From Flavobacterium sp. (lineage in GTDB: Bacteria > Bacteroidota > Bacteroidia > Flavobacteriales > Flavobacteriaceae), in NCBI GenBank assembly GCA_023259675.1, contig JALRGT010000001.1, positions 62,001 through 126,000 on the forward strand: a DNA stretch of 64,000 nt, in the 5' to 3' direction. The translations under genes and the position numbers were made by a program. The notes below the pieces were generated by a model. The model made no database searches, had not been told where the DNA came from, and saw nothing but the letters and a program-made list of their open reading frames with translations. Positions 56,694 through 64,000 of the stretch are shown here, piece after piece (position 1 is the first letter of the stretch; each line of letters begins with the position of its first letter).

Positions 56694-59321
56694 ATGAAAA
56701 AGTTCATATTGCTATTCCTTTTACTGAATGCCTCGTTTGTTTTTGCCCAAAAAGAAATCTCAGGAAGTGTAAAAGATAACTCAGGTAACCCTTTACCCGG
56801 AGCTAATATTATAGAAGAAGGAACAGCCAATGGCGTTTCGACTGATATGGATGGAAAATATAAGATACAAGTTAAAGACGGCGCAACTCTTGTTTTTAGT
56901 TACCTAGGCTACAAATCAGTCTCCAAAGCCGCAACAAATTCAACAATTGACGTCATTTTATCCCAAGAAGGTGGAGAATTCTTAAGTGATGTTGTTATTG
57001 TGGGTTCGAGAAACACCAAAAGAACTGTTGTAAATTCTGCGGTACCTATCGATATTATCAATGTCAAAGAAATGACAACCCAAAGCGGAAAATTAGAAAT
57101 TAACGAACTATTACAATATGTAGCCCCTTCGTTTAATGCAAATAAACAATCGGGTTCTGATGGTGCAGATCACGTAGACCCTGCCACGTTAAGAGGTCTT
57201 GGTCCCGACCAAACTTTAGTTTTAATCAACGGAAAAAGAAGGCATCAATCTTCCCTTATCAACTTATTTGGTACAAGAGGGAGAGGAAATACAGGTACCG
57301 ACCTGAACGCCATTCCCGCTGCCGCCATTAAAAGAATTGAAATTTTAAGGGACGGTGCTGCCGCTCAATATGGCTCGGATGCCATTGCCGGAGTCGTGAA
57401 TATTGTTTTGAATGACAATGTTGATGAATTTACCGGTTCTGTAACTTACGGAGTTTACAATACTAATGCAAAAGGAGATTTTCCAGCCGGAACAGCCAAT
57501 ACAGATGGTAATCGTTTAGACAAAAACGGTTTTGGAAATTCTATCGGCAAAGACCAATCATTTGACGGTGGTTCTGTAAAAGTATCTGCTAACTACGGTG
57601 TTGCCATTGGAGAAAAAGGAGGTTACGCCAACTTTACTACGGAATATTTAAACAAAAATAAAACATTGCGTCCTGGATTTGATTTCAGAAAAGGATTCGG
57701 AGAAGCTTCCATACTGGGGTTTAATTTACTCGGAAACTTATCCATTCCTGTTTCAGACAAAACCGAAATTTACGCTTTTGGAGGCAAAAACTACCGCGAT
57801 ACCGATGCTTATGCTTTTACAAGAAATGATGGAGAAAGAGTAGTTGAGTCTATCTATCCTGGAGGTTTTACTCCAAGAATTACCTCTAACATCCTAGATA
57901 ATTCATTTGCCGCCGGTATTAGAACCCAAACTACAAGTGGATGGAAAATTGACTTTAGCAATACTTTTGGAAAAAATCTATTTCACTATTATGTTAAAGG
58001 AACTCTGAACGCCTCCTTACAAGAAGCTTCGCCAACCGAATTTGACGCAGGTGGTCACAGTTTAAGCCAAAACACAACCAACTTAGATTTTTCTAAAAAC
58101 TATGACACTGTTTTAAATGGATTAAACGTTGCTTTCGGTACTGAATTCCGAACAGAAACTTTTAACATTTTTGCAGGAGAGGAAGGTTCTTATACCACAT
58201 ATGACACTGACGGAAGACCTATTACTGACCCTAGTACACAATCTGCTCCAATAGACCCTATTTCAAATGAACCTAGGCCCGGAAGCTCCCAGGGGTTTCC
58301 AGGGTATAGCCCTGCAAATGAGGTGGACAAAAGCCGTTCTAATATTTCTTTATACACTGATTTAGAACTTGACATTACTAATTCACTATTAATAAGTGGG
58401 GCCGTTCGATTTGAAAATTACAGTGATTTTGGAAGTACCCTCAATGGAAAATTTGCCACCCGAGTCAAAGCTTCTGACAATTTCAACATTAGAGGTTCGG
58501 TAAGTACAGGTTTTAGAGCGCCATCACTGGCACAAATTTATTACAACTTACGATTTACCAACTTTAGCTCCAGTGGTGCAACAGAAGTTTTGTTATCTCC
58601 GAATAACAGTCCAGTAACTAAAGGATTTGGCATTCAAAAATTAAACGAAGAAAAAGCGGTAAACGCTTCTCTAGGATTTACCTCCACCTTTGGTGATTTT
58701 AGTGCTACCGTTGACAGTTACTTTATTGATGTAAAAGACAGAATTGTATTAACGGGTTATTTTGATGCTTCGACTTTAAATCTTGGAGTTGAAGAAGCGC
58801 AGTTTTTTGTTAACGGAGTAAATACAAAAACGGTTGGTCTAGACATTGTCCTTTCTTGGAAAAAGAAATTTTCAGGCCAAACAGTAAGTGCCACATTAGT
58901 GGGAAATATAAATGACATGAAAATTGGAAGTGTAAAAAATGGCGATTTAGACAAAGAAATTTTCTTTGGCGAAAGAGAAAAAGCTTTTTTATTGGCTTCT
59001 GCCCCTAAAAACAAATTTGGATTAAATTTAAGCTATGACAAAAAATGGTTTAATTCTGGTTTAGCTTTTACTCGCTTTAGTGATGTAAAATTAATTGATT
59101 ATGGAGGTGCGACAGATGCATACGGAGCAAAAATAGTTACCGATTTAACATTAGGATTTAAATTATGCAAATCTTCAAAATTAACTATTGGAGCAAATAA
59201 TCTTTTCAATATTTATCCTGATCAACAAGATGCCGACGTAGAAGGTGGCGGGTATTGGGATGCCGTTCAAATGGGATTCAGCGGTGCCTACTACTATGCC
59301 AGATTAGGATTTAATTTCTAA
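56694..59321 (+). CDS. TonB-dependent outer-membrane receptor
   Basis: This TonB-driven outer-membrane importer is 875 aa. A signal peptide (MKKFILLFLLLNASFVFAQ) is followed by a CarboxypepD_reg-like domain (EISGSVKDNSGNPLPGANI ... VFSYLGYKSV) as usual in Bacteroidota. The plug domain begins SDVVIVGSRN and contains DPATLRGLGPDQTLVLINGKRRHQSSLI and EILRDGAAAQYGSDAIAGVVNIVL. The 22-strand barrel ends YYYARLGFNF with terminal Phe. No SusD partner is present, so it is of the classical siderophore or vitamin type rather than a SusC; the ligand is unknown. Confidence 0.95.
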   Translation: MKKFILLFLLLNASFVFAQKEISGSVKDNSGNPLPGANIIEEGTANGVSTDMDGKYKIQVKDGATLVFSYLGYKSVSKAATNSTIDVILSQEGGEFLSDVVIVGSRNTKRTVVNSAVPIDIINVKEMTTQSGKLEINELLQYVAPSFNANKQSGSDGADHVDPATLRGLGPDQTLVLINGKRRHQSSLINLFGTRGRGNTGTDLNAIPAAAIKRIEILRDGAAAQYGSDAIAGVVNIVLNDNVDEFTGSVTYGVYNTNAKGDFPAGTANTDGNRLDKNGFGNSIGKDQSFDGGSVKVSANYGVAIGEKGGYANFTTEYLNKNKTLRPGFDFRKGFGEASILGFNLLGNLSIPVSDKTEIYAFGGKNYRDTDAYAFTRNDGERVVESIYPGGFTPRITSNILDNSFAAGIRTQTTSGWKIDFSNTFGKNLFHYYVKGTLNASLQEASPTEFDAGGHSLSQNTTNLDFSKNYDTVLNGLNVAFGTEFRTETFNIFAGEEGSYTTYDTDGRPITDPSTQSAPIDPISNEPRPGSSQGFPGYSPANEVDKSRSNISLYTDLELDITNSLLISGAVRFENYSDFGSTLNGKFATRVKASDNFNIRGSVSTGFRAPSLAQIYYNLRFTNFSSSGATEVLLSPNNSPVTKGFGIQKLNEEKAVNASLGFTSTFGDFSATVDSYFIDVKDRIVLTGYFDASTLNLGVEEAQFFVNGVNTKTVGLDIVLSWKKKFSGQTVSATLVGNINDMKIGSVKNGDLDKEIFFGEREKAFLLASAPKNKFGLNLSYDKKWFNSGLAFTRFSDVKLIDYGGATDAYGAKIVTDLTLGFKLCKSSKLTIGANNLFNIYPDQQDADVEGGGYWDAVQMGFSGAYYYARLGFNF

Positions 59322-59340
59322 TAGTAAAACTTTATCAAAA

Positions 59341-59378
59341 AAAAATCCTGAACTTAACTTAGTTCAGGATTTTTTTTA
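59341..59378. terminator. Two-way terminator
   Basis: AATCCTGAACT (59344-59354) pairs with AGTTCAGGATT (59361-59371), flanked by A-run and T-run, between convergent genes. Confidence 0.92.
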
Positions 59379-59392
59379 TACTATATTTAAAT

Positions 59393-59755
<363 letters not shown>

Positions 59756-59833
59756 TTAAAGTTTAAAGTTTCAAGTTTCAACCGTATCCTCAGAAACAAT
59801 TTACACTCTCCACCAAGACTTTGAATAAGGCTT

Positions 59834-59863
59834 TTGCCCTAAACAATAAATAGTCTATTTTTG
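59834..59863 (+). promoter_or_regulatory. Promoter of the acyl-CoA reductase gene
   Basis: TTG at 59834-59836 and TATTTTTG at 59856-59863 are 19 bases apart, a full Bacteroidota consensus match. Confidence 0.8.
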
Positions 59864-59901
59864 TGCAAAATTACAATCAAAACATTTCATAAACAAACAT
59901 T

Positions 59902-60975
59902 ATGACATTAGAAACAAAAAAAAATGTTTTTATAGCCCTCGGAAAATTCTTAAGTCAGTTTTCAGAGAAAGAAAATACCCGAATCGACAATGTTTTAAAA
60001 AATAATCTTTTTTATGAACCTTTTATTGATTTAATTCATTTATCCCAATCACACAACGGCTGGTACACTCCAGAACAAGTTTATTTTGCCATTCAATCTT
60101 GGGCGAAAGCCTTAACCGAAGACAACATCAACCATTGGCTCTCTAAATATAATTTAGAAAATTTAGAGCCTAAAACTATTGCCTTGATTTTGGCAGGAAA
60201 TATTCCGTTGGTAGGTTTTCATGATTTCCTTTCGGTATTAATCACCGGAAATAACGTTTTGGTCAAAACCTCCTCCAACGATCAACATTTATTACCCTTT
60301 TTAGCGAAATACCTAATTGCCATCGAACCGGAATTTGCCGATAAAATCACCTTTGTCGAGGGTAAACTGGAAAATTTTGATGCTGTTATAGCAACCGGGA
60401 GCAACAATACTTCCCGTTATTTTGAATATTATTTTAAAGACAAGCCTTCCATCATCAGAAAAAGCAGAAACTCCGTGGCTGTTTTAACCGGTAAGGAAAC
60501 CAAAGAACAATTGGAAGCATTAGGGGAAGACATATTCCGTTATTTTGGTTTAGGATGTCGAAATGTTTCCAAACTATTCGTTCCAAAAGGCTACACTTTT
60601 GACTCTTTTTTCGAGGCCATCTTCAGTTATCAAGATGTGATTCATTATGAAAAATATGCCAATAATTACGATTACAACAAAGCGGTGTTTTTGATGAGTA
60701 ATTTTAAACTTTTAGACAATGGATTTTTAACCATTAAGGAAGACTCAAGCCACGCCTCTCCTATTTCGAGCGTATTTTATGAATTCTATGACAATCTTGA
60801 TGATTTACAAATTCGACTCGAATCCGAAAGCGAAAAATTGCAATGTGTTGTAAGCGACAATCTATTCAAAAACAGTATCCCATTTGGACAAACACAAAGC
60901 CCAAAATTATGGGATTACGCAGATAACATTGATACTATTTCGTTTTTGTTAACAATATGTTCAAAAAATATATAA
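59902..60975 (+). CDS. LuxC-family acyl-CoA reductase
   Basis: This protein is related to the fatty-acyl reductase LuxC and the aldehyde dehydrogenase fold. It is 357 aa, somewhat shorter than LuxC itself. Motifs: LILAGNIPLVGFHDFLSVLITGNNVLVKTSSND (cofactor-binding part), VIATGSNNTSRYFEYYF, PSIIRKSRNSVAVLTG and FGLGCRNVSKLFVP with the likely catalytic Cys. No luxD, luxE or luciferase is present, so bioluminescence is excluded. In Bacteroidota the gene keeps company with ferredoxin, serC and serA, as here; the true substrate is not known to me. Confidence 0.88.
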   Translation: MTLETKKNVFIALGKFLSQFSEKENTRIDNVLKNNLFYEPFIDLIHLSQSHNGWYTPEQVYFAIQSWAKALTEDNINHWLSKYNLENLEPKTIALILAGNIPLVGFHDFLSVLITGNNVLVKTSSNDQHLLPFLAKYLIAIEPEFADKITFVEGKLENFDAVIATGSNNTSRYFEYYFKDKPSIIRKSRNSVAVLTGKETKEQLEALGEDIFRYFGLGCRNVSKLFVPKGYTFDSFFEAIFSYQDVIHYEKYANNYDYNKAVFLMSNFKLLDNGFLTIKEDSSHASPISSVFYEFYDNLDDLQIRLESESEKLQCVVSDNLFKNSIPFGQTQSPKLWDYADNIDTISFLLTICSKNI

Positions 60976-61053
60976 TTTTTTCGAATTATTTAACAGTATT
61001 TCAACTCCTATTACCGAAATTTGCACTTTAATTTTTTGGACTTAAACTACACC

Positions 61054-62124
61054 ATGAAAAAACACAACTACAGCGCAGGACCTTGTATTTTACCACAAGA
61101 AGTTTTTGAAAAATCAGCTCAAGCTATTTTAGATTTTAATAATTCAGGTTTATCAATATTAGAAATATCTCACAGAAGCAAAGATTTCGTTGCTGTTATG
61201 GACGAAGCTAGAGCCCTTGCACTTGAACTTCTAGGATTGGAAGGCAAAGGATATCAAGCCCTTTTTCTTGCTGGTGGAGCCAGTTTAGAATTCCTGATGA
61301 TTCCTTATAACTTGATGAAAGAAAACGGGAAAGCCGCTTATTTGGATTCAGGAACTTGGGCAACCGCAGCAATTAAAGAATCTAAGTTTTTTGGAGAAAC
61401 TGTAATTGTAGCTTCATCAAAAGAAGATAATTATACTTACGTACCTAAAGGATATGAAGTTCCTGCTGATGCAGATTATTTCCACTGTACCAGTAACAAT
61501 ACAATCTTCGGTACTCAAATGAAATCTTTCCCTCAAACGAATGTCCCATTAGTTTGCGACATGAGTTCTGATATCTTTTCTAGAGTATTGGATTTTACTC
61601 AATTTGACATCATCTATGCCGGAGCTCAAAAAAACATGGGACCTGCAGGAACTACTTTGGTAGTTATCAAAGAAGAAATTCTTGGTAAAAACGGAAGAGC
61701 AATTCCTAGTATGTTAGACTATGCGAAACACATTAAAGCAGACAGTATGTTTAATACTCCTCCTGTTTTCCCAGTTTACGCTTCCTTGTTGACTTTGCAA
61801 TGGATCAAAGAGAAAGGTGGTATTGCTGCTGTTGAAAAATTAAACAATGCTAAAGCGGAATTGCTTTATAACGAAATTGACAGAAACCCATTATTCAAAG
61901 GAGCTGCAAACGTGGAAGACCGTTCAAACATGAATGCTACTTTCTTGCTAACCAATCCTGACCATGCAGCAACTTTTGACGCTATGTGGAAAGAAGCCGG
62001 AATTTCAGGTTTACCTGGACACCGTTCGGTAGGTGGATACAGAGCCTCTATCTATAACGCTATGCCTATTGAAAGCGTTCAAGTATTGGTTGATGTAATG
62101 CAAGCTTTGGAGAAAAAAGTATAA
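61054..62124 (+). CDS. serC: 3-phosphoserine/phosphohydroxythreonine aminotransferase
   Basis: SerC makes 3-phosphoserine from 3-phosphohydroxypyruvate and glutamate, in serine synthesis, and acts also in pyridoxal phosphate synthesis. It is 356 aa from the ATG at 61054; an in-frame TTG at 61021 is part of a promoter-like octamer and was rejected. Motifs: HNYSAGPCILP at the N-terminus, SILEISHRSKDF, FLAGGASLEFLM, CDMSSDIFSR, the PLP-lysine in YAGAQKNMGPAGTTLVV, and GLPGHRSVGGYRASIYNAM at the end. It is followed, after a structured non-coding element, by serA. Confidence 0.97.
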   Translation: MKKHNYSAGPCILPQEVFEKSAQAILDFNNSGLSILEISHRSKDFVAVMDEARALALELLGLEGKGYQALFLAGGASLEFLMIPYNLMKENGKAAYLDSGTWATAAIKESKFFGETVIVASSKEDNYTYVPKGYEVPADADYFHCTSNNTIFGTQMKSFPQTNVPLVCDMSSDIFSRVLDFTQFDIIYAGAQKNMGPAGTTLVVIKEEILGKNGRAIPSMLDYAKHIKADSMFNTPPVFPVYASLLTLQWIKEKGGIAAVEKLNNAKAELLYNEIDRNPLFKGAANVEDRSNMNATFLLTNPDHAATFDAMWKEAGISGLPGHRSVGGYRASIYNAMPIESVQVLVDVMQALEKKV

Positions 62125-62284
62125 TCGCTCTACCCCTCGAAAGAGGAATTATGAGGATTGCTGAATTTATATCAAGGAATTTTAGAATTGGAATTTAAAA
62201 AGTAAAAGAATCTTTATTTTTTAAATTCCAATTATTGATTGAATTATTTAATATTTCAATCTTTTAATTTAAAAATTATAGCTA

Positions 62285-62380
62285 GCAGAGGCTCTAGCCC
62301 CGATAGAAGCGGAAATCCTTGTGGCGGCAGACATCTACGCCGACACAAGATTGAAACGGATAGCGGGAAACAGCTTCTAA
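62285..62380 (+). ncRNA. Flavo-1-like structured RNA between serC and serA, copy 3
   Basis: The element reads CTCTAGCCCCGATAGAAGCGG, a long hairpin (AAT-c-CTTGTG-g-CGGC with GCCG-a-CACAAG-ATT, 62314-62352), then GGATAGCGGGAAACAGCTTCT. Start and end boxes are shared with the two minus-strand copies at 17.3 and 30.5 kb, while the hairpin differs in sequence but keeps its pairing. That points to RNA structure. A 67-codon frame across it is spurious. Confidence 0.6.
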
Positions 62381-62438
62381 AACATTCAATTAATTTGAGG
62401 CCGCAATTTAAATTTGCACCTCGCAACGAAATAAAAAA

Positions 62439-63389
62439 ATGAAAGTATTAGCAAATGACGGAATTTCTCAAAGTGGAATTCTAGCTTTAGAAAAAGGCGG
62501 ATATGAAGTAATCACTACAAAAGTAGCTCAAGAACAAGTGGCTAATTTTGTGAATGAAAACAATGTGAGCGTTGTTTTGGTTCGTAGTGCTACCAAAGTT
62601 CGTAAAGATATTATTGATGCTTGTCCAGGATTAAAAATTATTGGTCGTGGTGGTGTTGGTATGGATAACATCGATGTAGATTATGCAAAAAGCAAAGGGA
62701 TTCATGTAATCAATACTCCTGCTTCTTCATCAGAATCTGTGGCTGAATTGGTTTTCGCACATTTACTTTCTGGTGTTCGTTTTTTACATGATTCTAACAG
62801 AAACATGCCTCTTGAAGGAGATACCAACTTCAATGGTTTGAAAAAAGCCTATGCTGAAGGTGTGGAATTGAGAGGAAAAACTTTAGGAATTGTTGGTATT
62901 GGTCGTATTGGTCAAGCTACTGCAAAAATGGCTCTTGGTTTAGGTATGAAAGTTATCGCTGCCGATATGTTCATTCCTCAAGTAGACGTAAAAGTAGAGT
63001 TCTTTGACGGACAATCTATCACTACAACTATCGTTTCTCAATCATTGGAATCATTATTCAAAGAAGCTGATTTTATTACCCTACACGTTCCTGCTCAAGA
63101 TGGTTACATCGTTGATGCAGCAGCATTGGCAACTATGAAAAATGGTGTTGGAATTGTAAACTGTGCTCGTGGTGGTGTTATAGATGAAATTGCTTTAATC
63201 GATGCTTTAGATAGTGGTAAAGTAGCATTTGCTGGATTAGACGTTTTTGAAAGCGAACCAAAACCAGAAATGAGAATATTAATGCATCCAAAAATCTCCT
63301 TGACTCCACATATTGGTGCAGCTACAGGAGAAGCTCAAGATAGAATCGGAACTGAATTAGCTTCACAAATCATCAGTATTTTAGGCTAA
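62439..63389 (+). CDS. serA: D-3-phosphoglycerate dehydrogenase (short form)
   Basis: SerA oxidises 3-phosphoglycerate, the first step of serine synthesis. It is 316 aa, without the C-terminal ACT domain of long SerA, so it is not expected to be inhibited through such a domain. Motifs: VVLVRSATKVRKDIID, GRGGVGMDNIDVDYA, the NAD loop GKTLGIVGIGRIGQATAKMA, catalytic Arg in VNCARGGVIDE, Glu in FESEPKPEM and His in LTPHIGAATGEAQ. A TAAATTTG octamer at 62409-62416 may be its own -7 element. With SerC upstream it forms the serine locus. Confidence 0.93.
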   Translation: MKVLANDGISQSGILALEKGGYEVITTKVAQEQVANFVNENNVSVVLVRSATKVRKDIIDACPGLKIIGRGGVGMDNIDVDYAKSKGIHVINTPASSSESVAELVFAHLLSGVRFLHDSNRNMPLEGDTNFNGLKKAYAEGVELRGKTLGIVGIGRIGQATAKMALGLGMKVIAADMFIPQVDVKVEFFDGQSITTTIVSQSLESLFKEADFITLHVPAQDGYIVDAAALATMKNGVGIVNCARGGVIDEIALIDALDSGKVAFAGLDVFESEPKPEMRILMHPKISLTPHIGAATGEAQDRIGTELASQIISILG

Positions 63390-63409
63390 TCGTTCTCAAC
63401 TGAACATAC

Positions 63410-63450
63410 AAAAAGGGATTTATTAACTTCGTTTAATAAATCCCTTTTTT
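63410..63450 (+). terminator. Terminator of serA
   Basis: GGGATTTATTAA (63415-63426) pairs with TTAATAAATCCC (63433-63444), loop with TTCG, flanked by A-run and T-run. Confidence 0.93.
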
Positions 63451-63544
63451 ATTTCTATAAAAACTCATTTGCTATTTAATATTAAGTTAAACATATCATA
63501 ATCAATCCATTATTTTCATAACTTTAATAATTATTTTATGACTT

Positions 63545-63979
63545 ATGAAAAAGTACATCTCCATTTTATTATTTGTATTAGGTATTATTGCCTTTAGCTG
63601 TTCCTCTTCAAAAACTATAGTTCAAAAGACCACCGGCGATGGAACTCAAAAGGACACCGTACGCATTGCCAATGAGGAATTAGAATATGAAGTAATCATC
63701 ATTGATCCCGGATTCAACACATGGCTTGTTTCTATGGCGTATCCAAGAGGCTATTATTCCCAAAGTTATTTAGAAGCAAAAAACCAATTTTATGTAAGCG
63801 AATGGAACAATCGTGTGATGCAGCCGCAACGCTACAATCCCAATTTATATGAGATGACGATTGATTATTCCCCCCATATAGATTATGGTTACGAAGTAAA
63901 TTATTTACTGTATAATTACTTTATTTATTTTCAAAACACCTATAAACAACGCCTTTTTGGTCGTGTTCCTTCAAGATAA
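63545..63979 (+). CDS. Conserved flavobacterial lipoprotein, DUF6146-like
   Basis: This 144-aa protein has a lipoprotein signal (hydrophobic residues 5-17, lipobox AFSC with Cys about 19), followed by a Ser/Thr-rich linker. The mature domain has ELEYEVIIIDPGFNTWLVSMAYPRGYYSQSYLEAKN, EWNNRVMQPQRYNP and an aromatic-rich C-terminus (GYEVNYLLYNYFIYFQNTYKQ). I recall similar proteins as DUF6146, of unknown function; this name is not certain. It should be anchored in the inner or outer membrane facing the periplasm. Confidence 0.78.
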   Translation: MKKYISILLFVLGIIAFSCSSSKTIVQKTTGDGTQKDTVRIANEELEYEVIIIDPGFNTWLVSMAYPRGYYSQSYLEAKNQFYVSEWNNRVMQPQRYNPNLYEMTIDYSPHIDYGYEVNYLLYNYFIYFQNTYKQRLFGRVPSR

Positions 63980-63998
63980 TGTTACTATATTTGTAACA
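63980..63998 (+). promoter_or_regulatory. -7 element inside an inverted repeat at the window edge
   Basis: TGTTAC and GTAACA are 6-base inverted arms around TATATTT; TATATTTG (63986-63993) is a -7 octamer. It probably belongs to the next gene, outside the window, and may be repressor-controlled. Confidence 0.4.
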
Positions 63999-64000
63999 CA

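Noticed and set aside
59902..60975. Bioluminescence function for the LuxC-like gene
   Set aside because: No luxA, luxB, luxD or luxE is near; the neighbours are serine-synthesis genes.
62239..62442. 67-codon open frame between serC and serA
   Set aside because: It runs through the structured Flavo-1-like element, has no protein-like composition and overlaps the start of serA; the RNA-like boxes explain the sequence better.

Overview
The window looks like a chromosomal segment of a Flavobacterium-type member of the Bacteroidota. Reasons: A/T-rich DNA, starts without Shine-Dalgarno sequences, promoters of the TTG-N17-19-TAnnTTTG type, hybrid two-component (HTCS) regulators, a Sus-like neopullulanase, TonB-dependent receptors, a mevalonate pathway and two Bacteroidota-style M56/TonB sensor proteases. 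Nearly all of it is orderly core and carbohydrate-use DNA. One short accessory stretch, about 49.9-55.2 kb, is made of repeats, a defence-type reverse transcriptase and an insertion sequence.

Layout. 1-4.9 kb (minus): two POT peptide transporters, the first cut by the window edge, behind a DPP-IV-like peptidase. 5.1-7.3 kb: HMG-CoA reductase and a GHMP kinase; the rest of the mevalonate pathway (decarboxylase, mevalonate kinase) is at 25.7-27.8 kb, followed by a histidine kinase, a UbiA prenyltransferase and an RsuA/RluB-type pseudouridine synthase. 7.4-13.7 kb (minus): an envelope cluster of CoaX, an outer-membrane protein, LptC, a small membrane protein, a CBS-domain transporter-like protein and a PpiD-like foldase. 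13.8-21.3 kb: tRNA-Phe, then phosphorolytic maltose use (beta-phosphoglucomutase, GH65, GH13) interrupted by an SGNH hydrolase and DoxX. 31.7-41.1 kb: a GH30-GH2-HTCS glycan island bracketed by two copies of the 3' end of the pseudouridine synthase gene. 41.5-47.6 kb: a small membrane ORF, tRNA-Leu, an M20 dipeptidase, then a lipoprotein, a BlaI repressor and two tandem BlaR1-like M56 proteases, with a BlaI-type operator sitting on the promoter. 47.6-49.8 kb (minus): GH43. 55.3-64 kb: YchF, a TonB receptor, a ferredoxin, a LuxC-type reductase, SerC and SerA, and a lipoprotein.

The most notable system is at 51.47-53.36 kb: a stand-alone reverse transcriptase (514 aa, YSDD active site) that most resembles the DRT2 (UG2) antiphage class, preceded by a region that reads as a structured non-coding RNA of about 320 nt. 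The ends of that RNA can pair with each other (GGTAAACGG/CCGTTTACC plus further stems). Its interior holds a stop-free frame of 61 codons with short direct repeats spaced by multiples of three, as expected if the enzyme copies the RNA into a concatemeric, never-ending reading frame. An IS256-family element lies just beyond it.

A second theme is gene-tail fossils. A diverged copy of the last 12 codons of the pseudouridine synthase lies at the far side of the glycan island, and a copy of the last codons of the BlaI gene lies between the two M56 genes. Each records a duplication or insertion event. No database search could be run; names rest on motifs, length, order and recall of the families.
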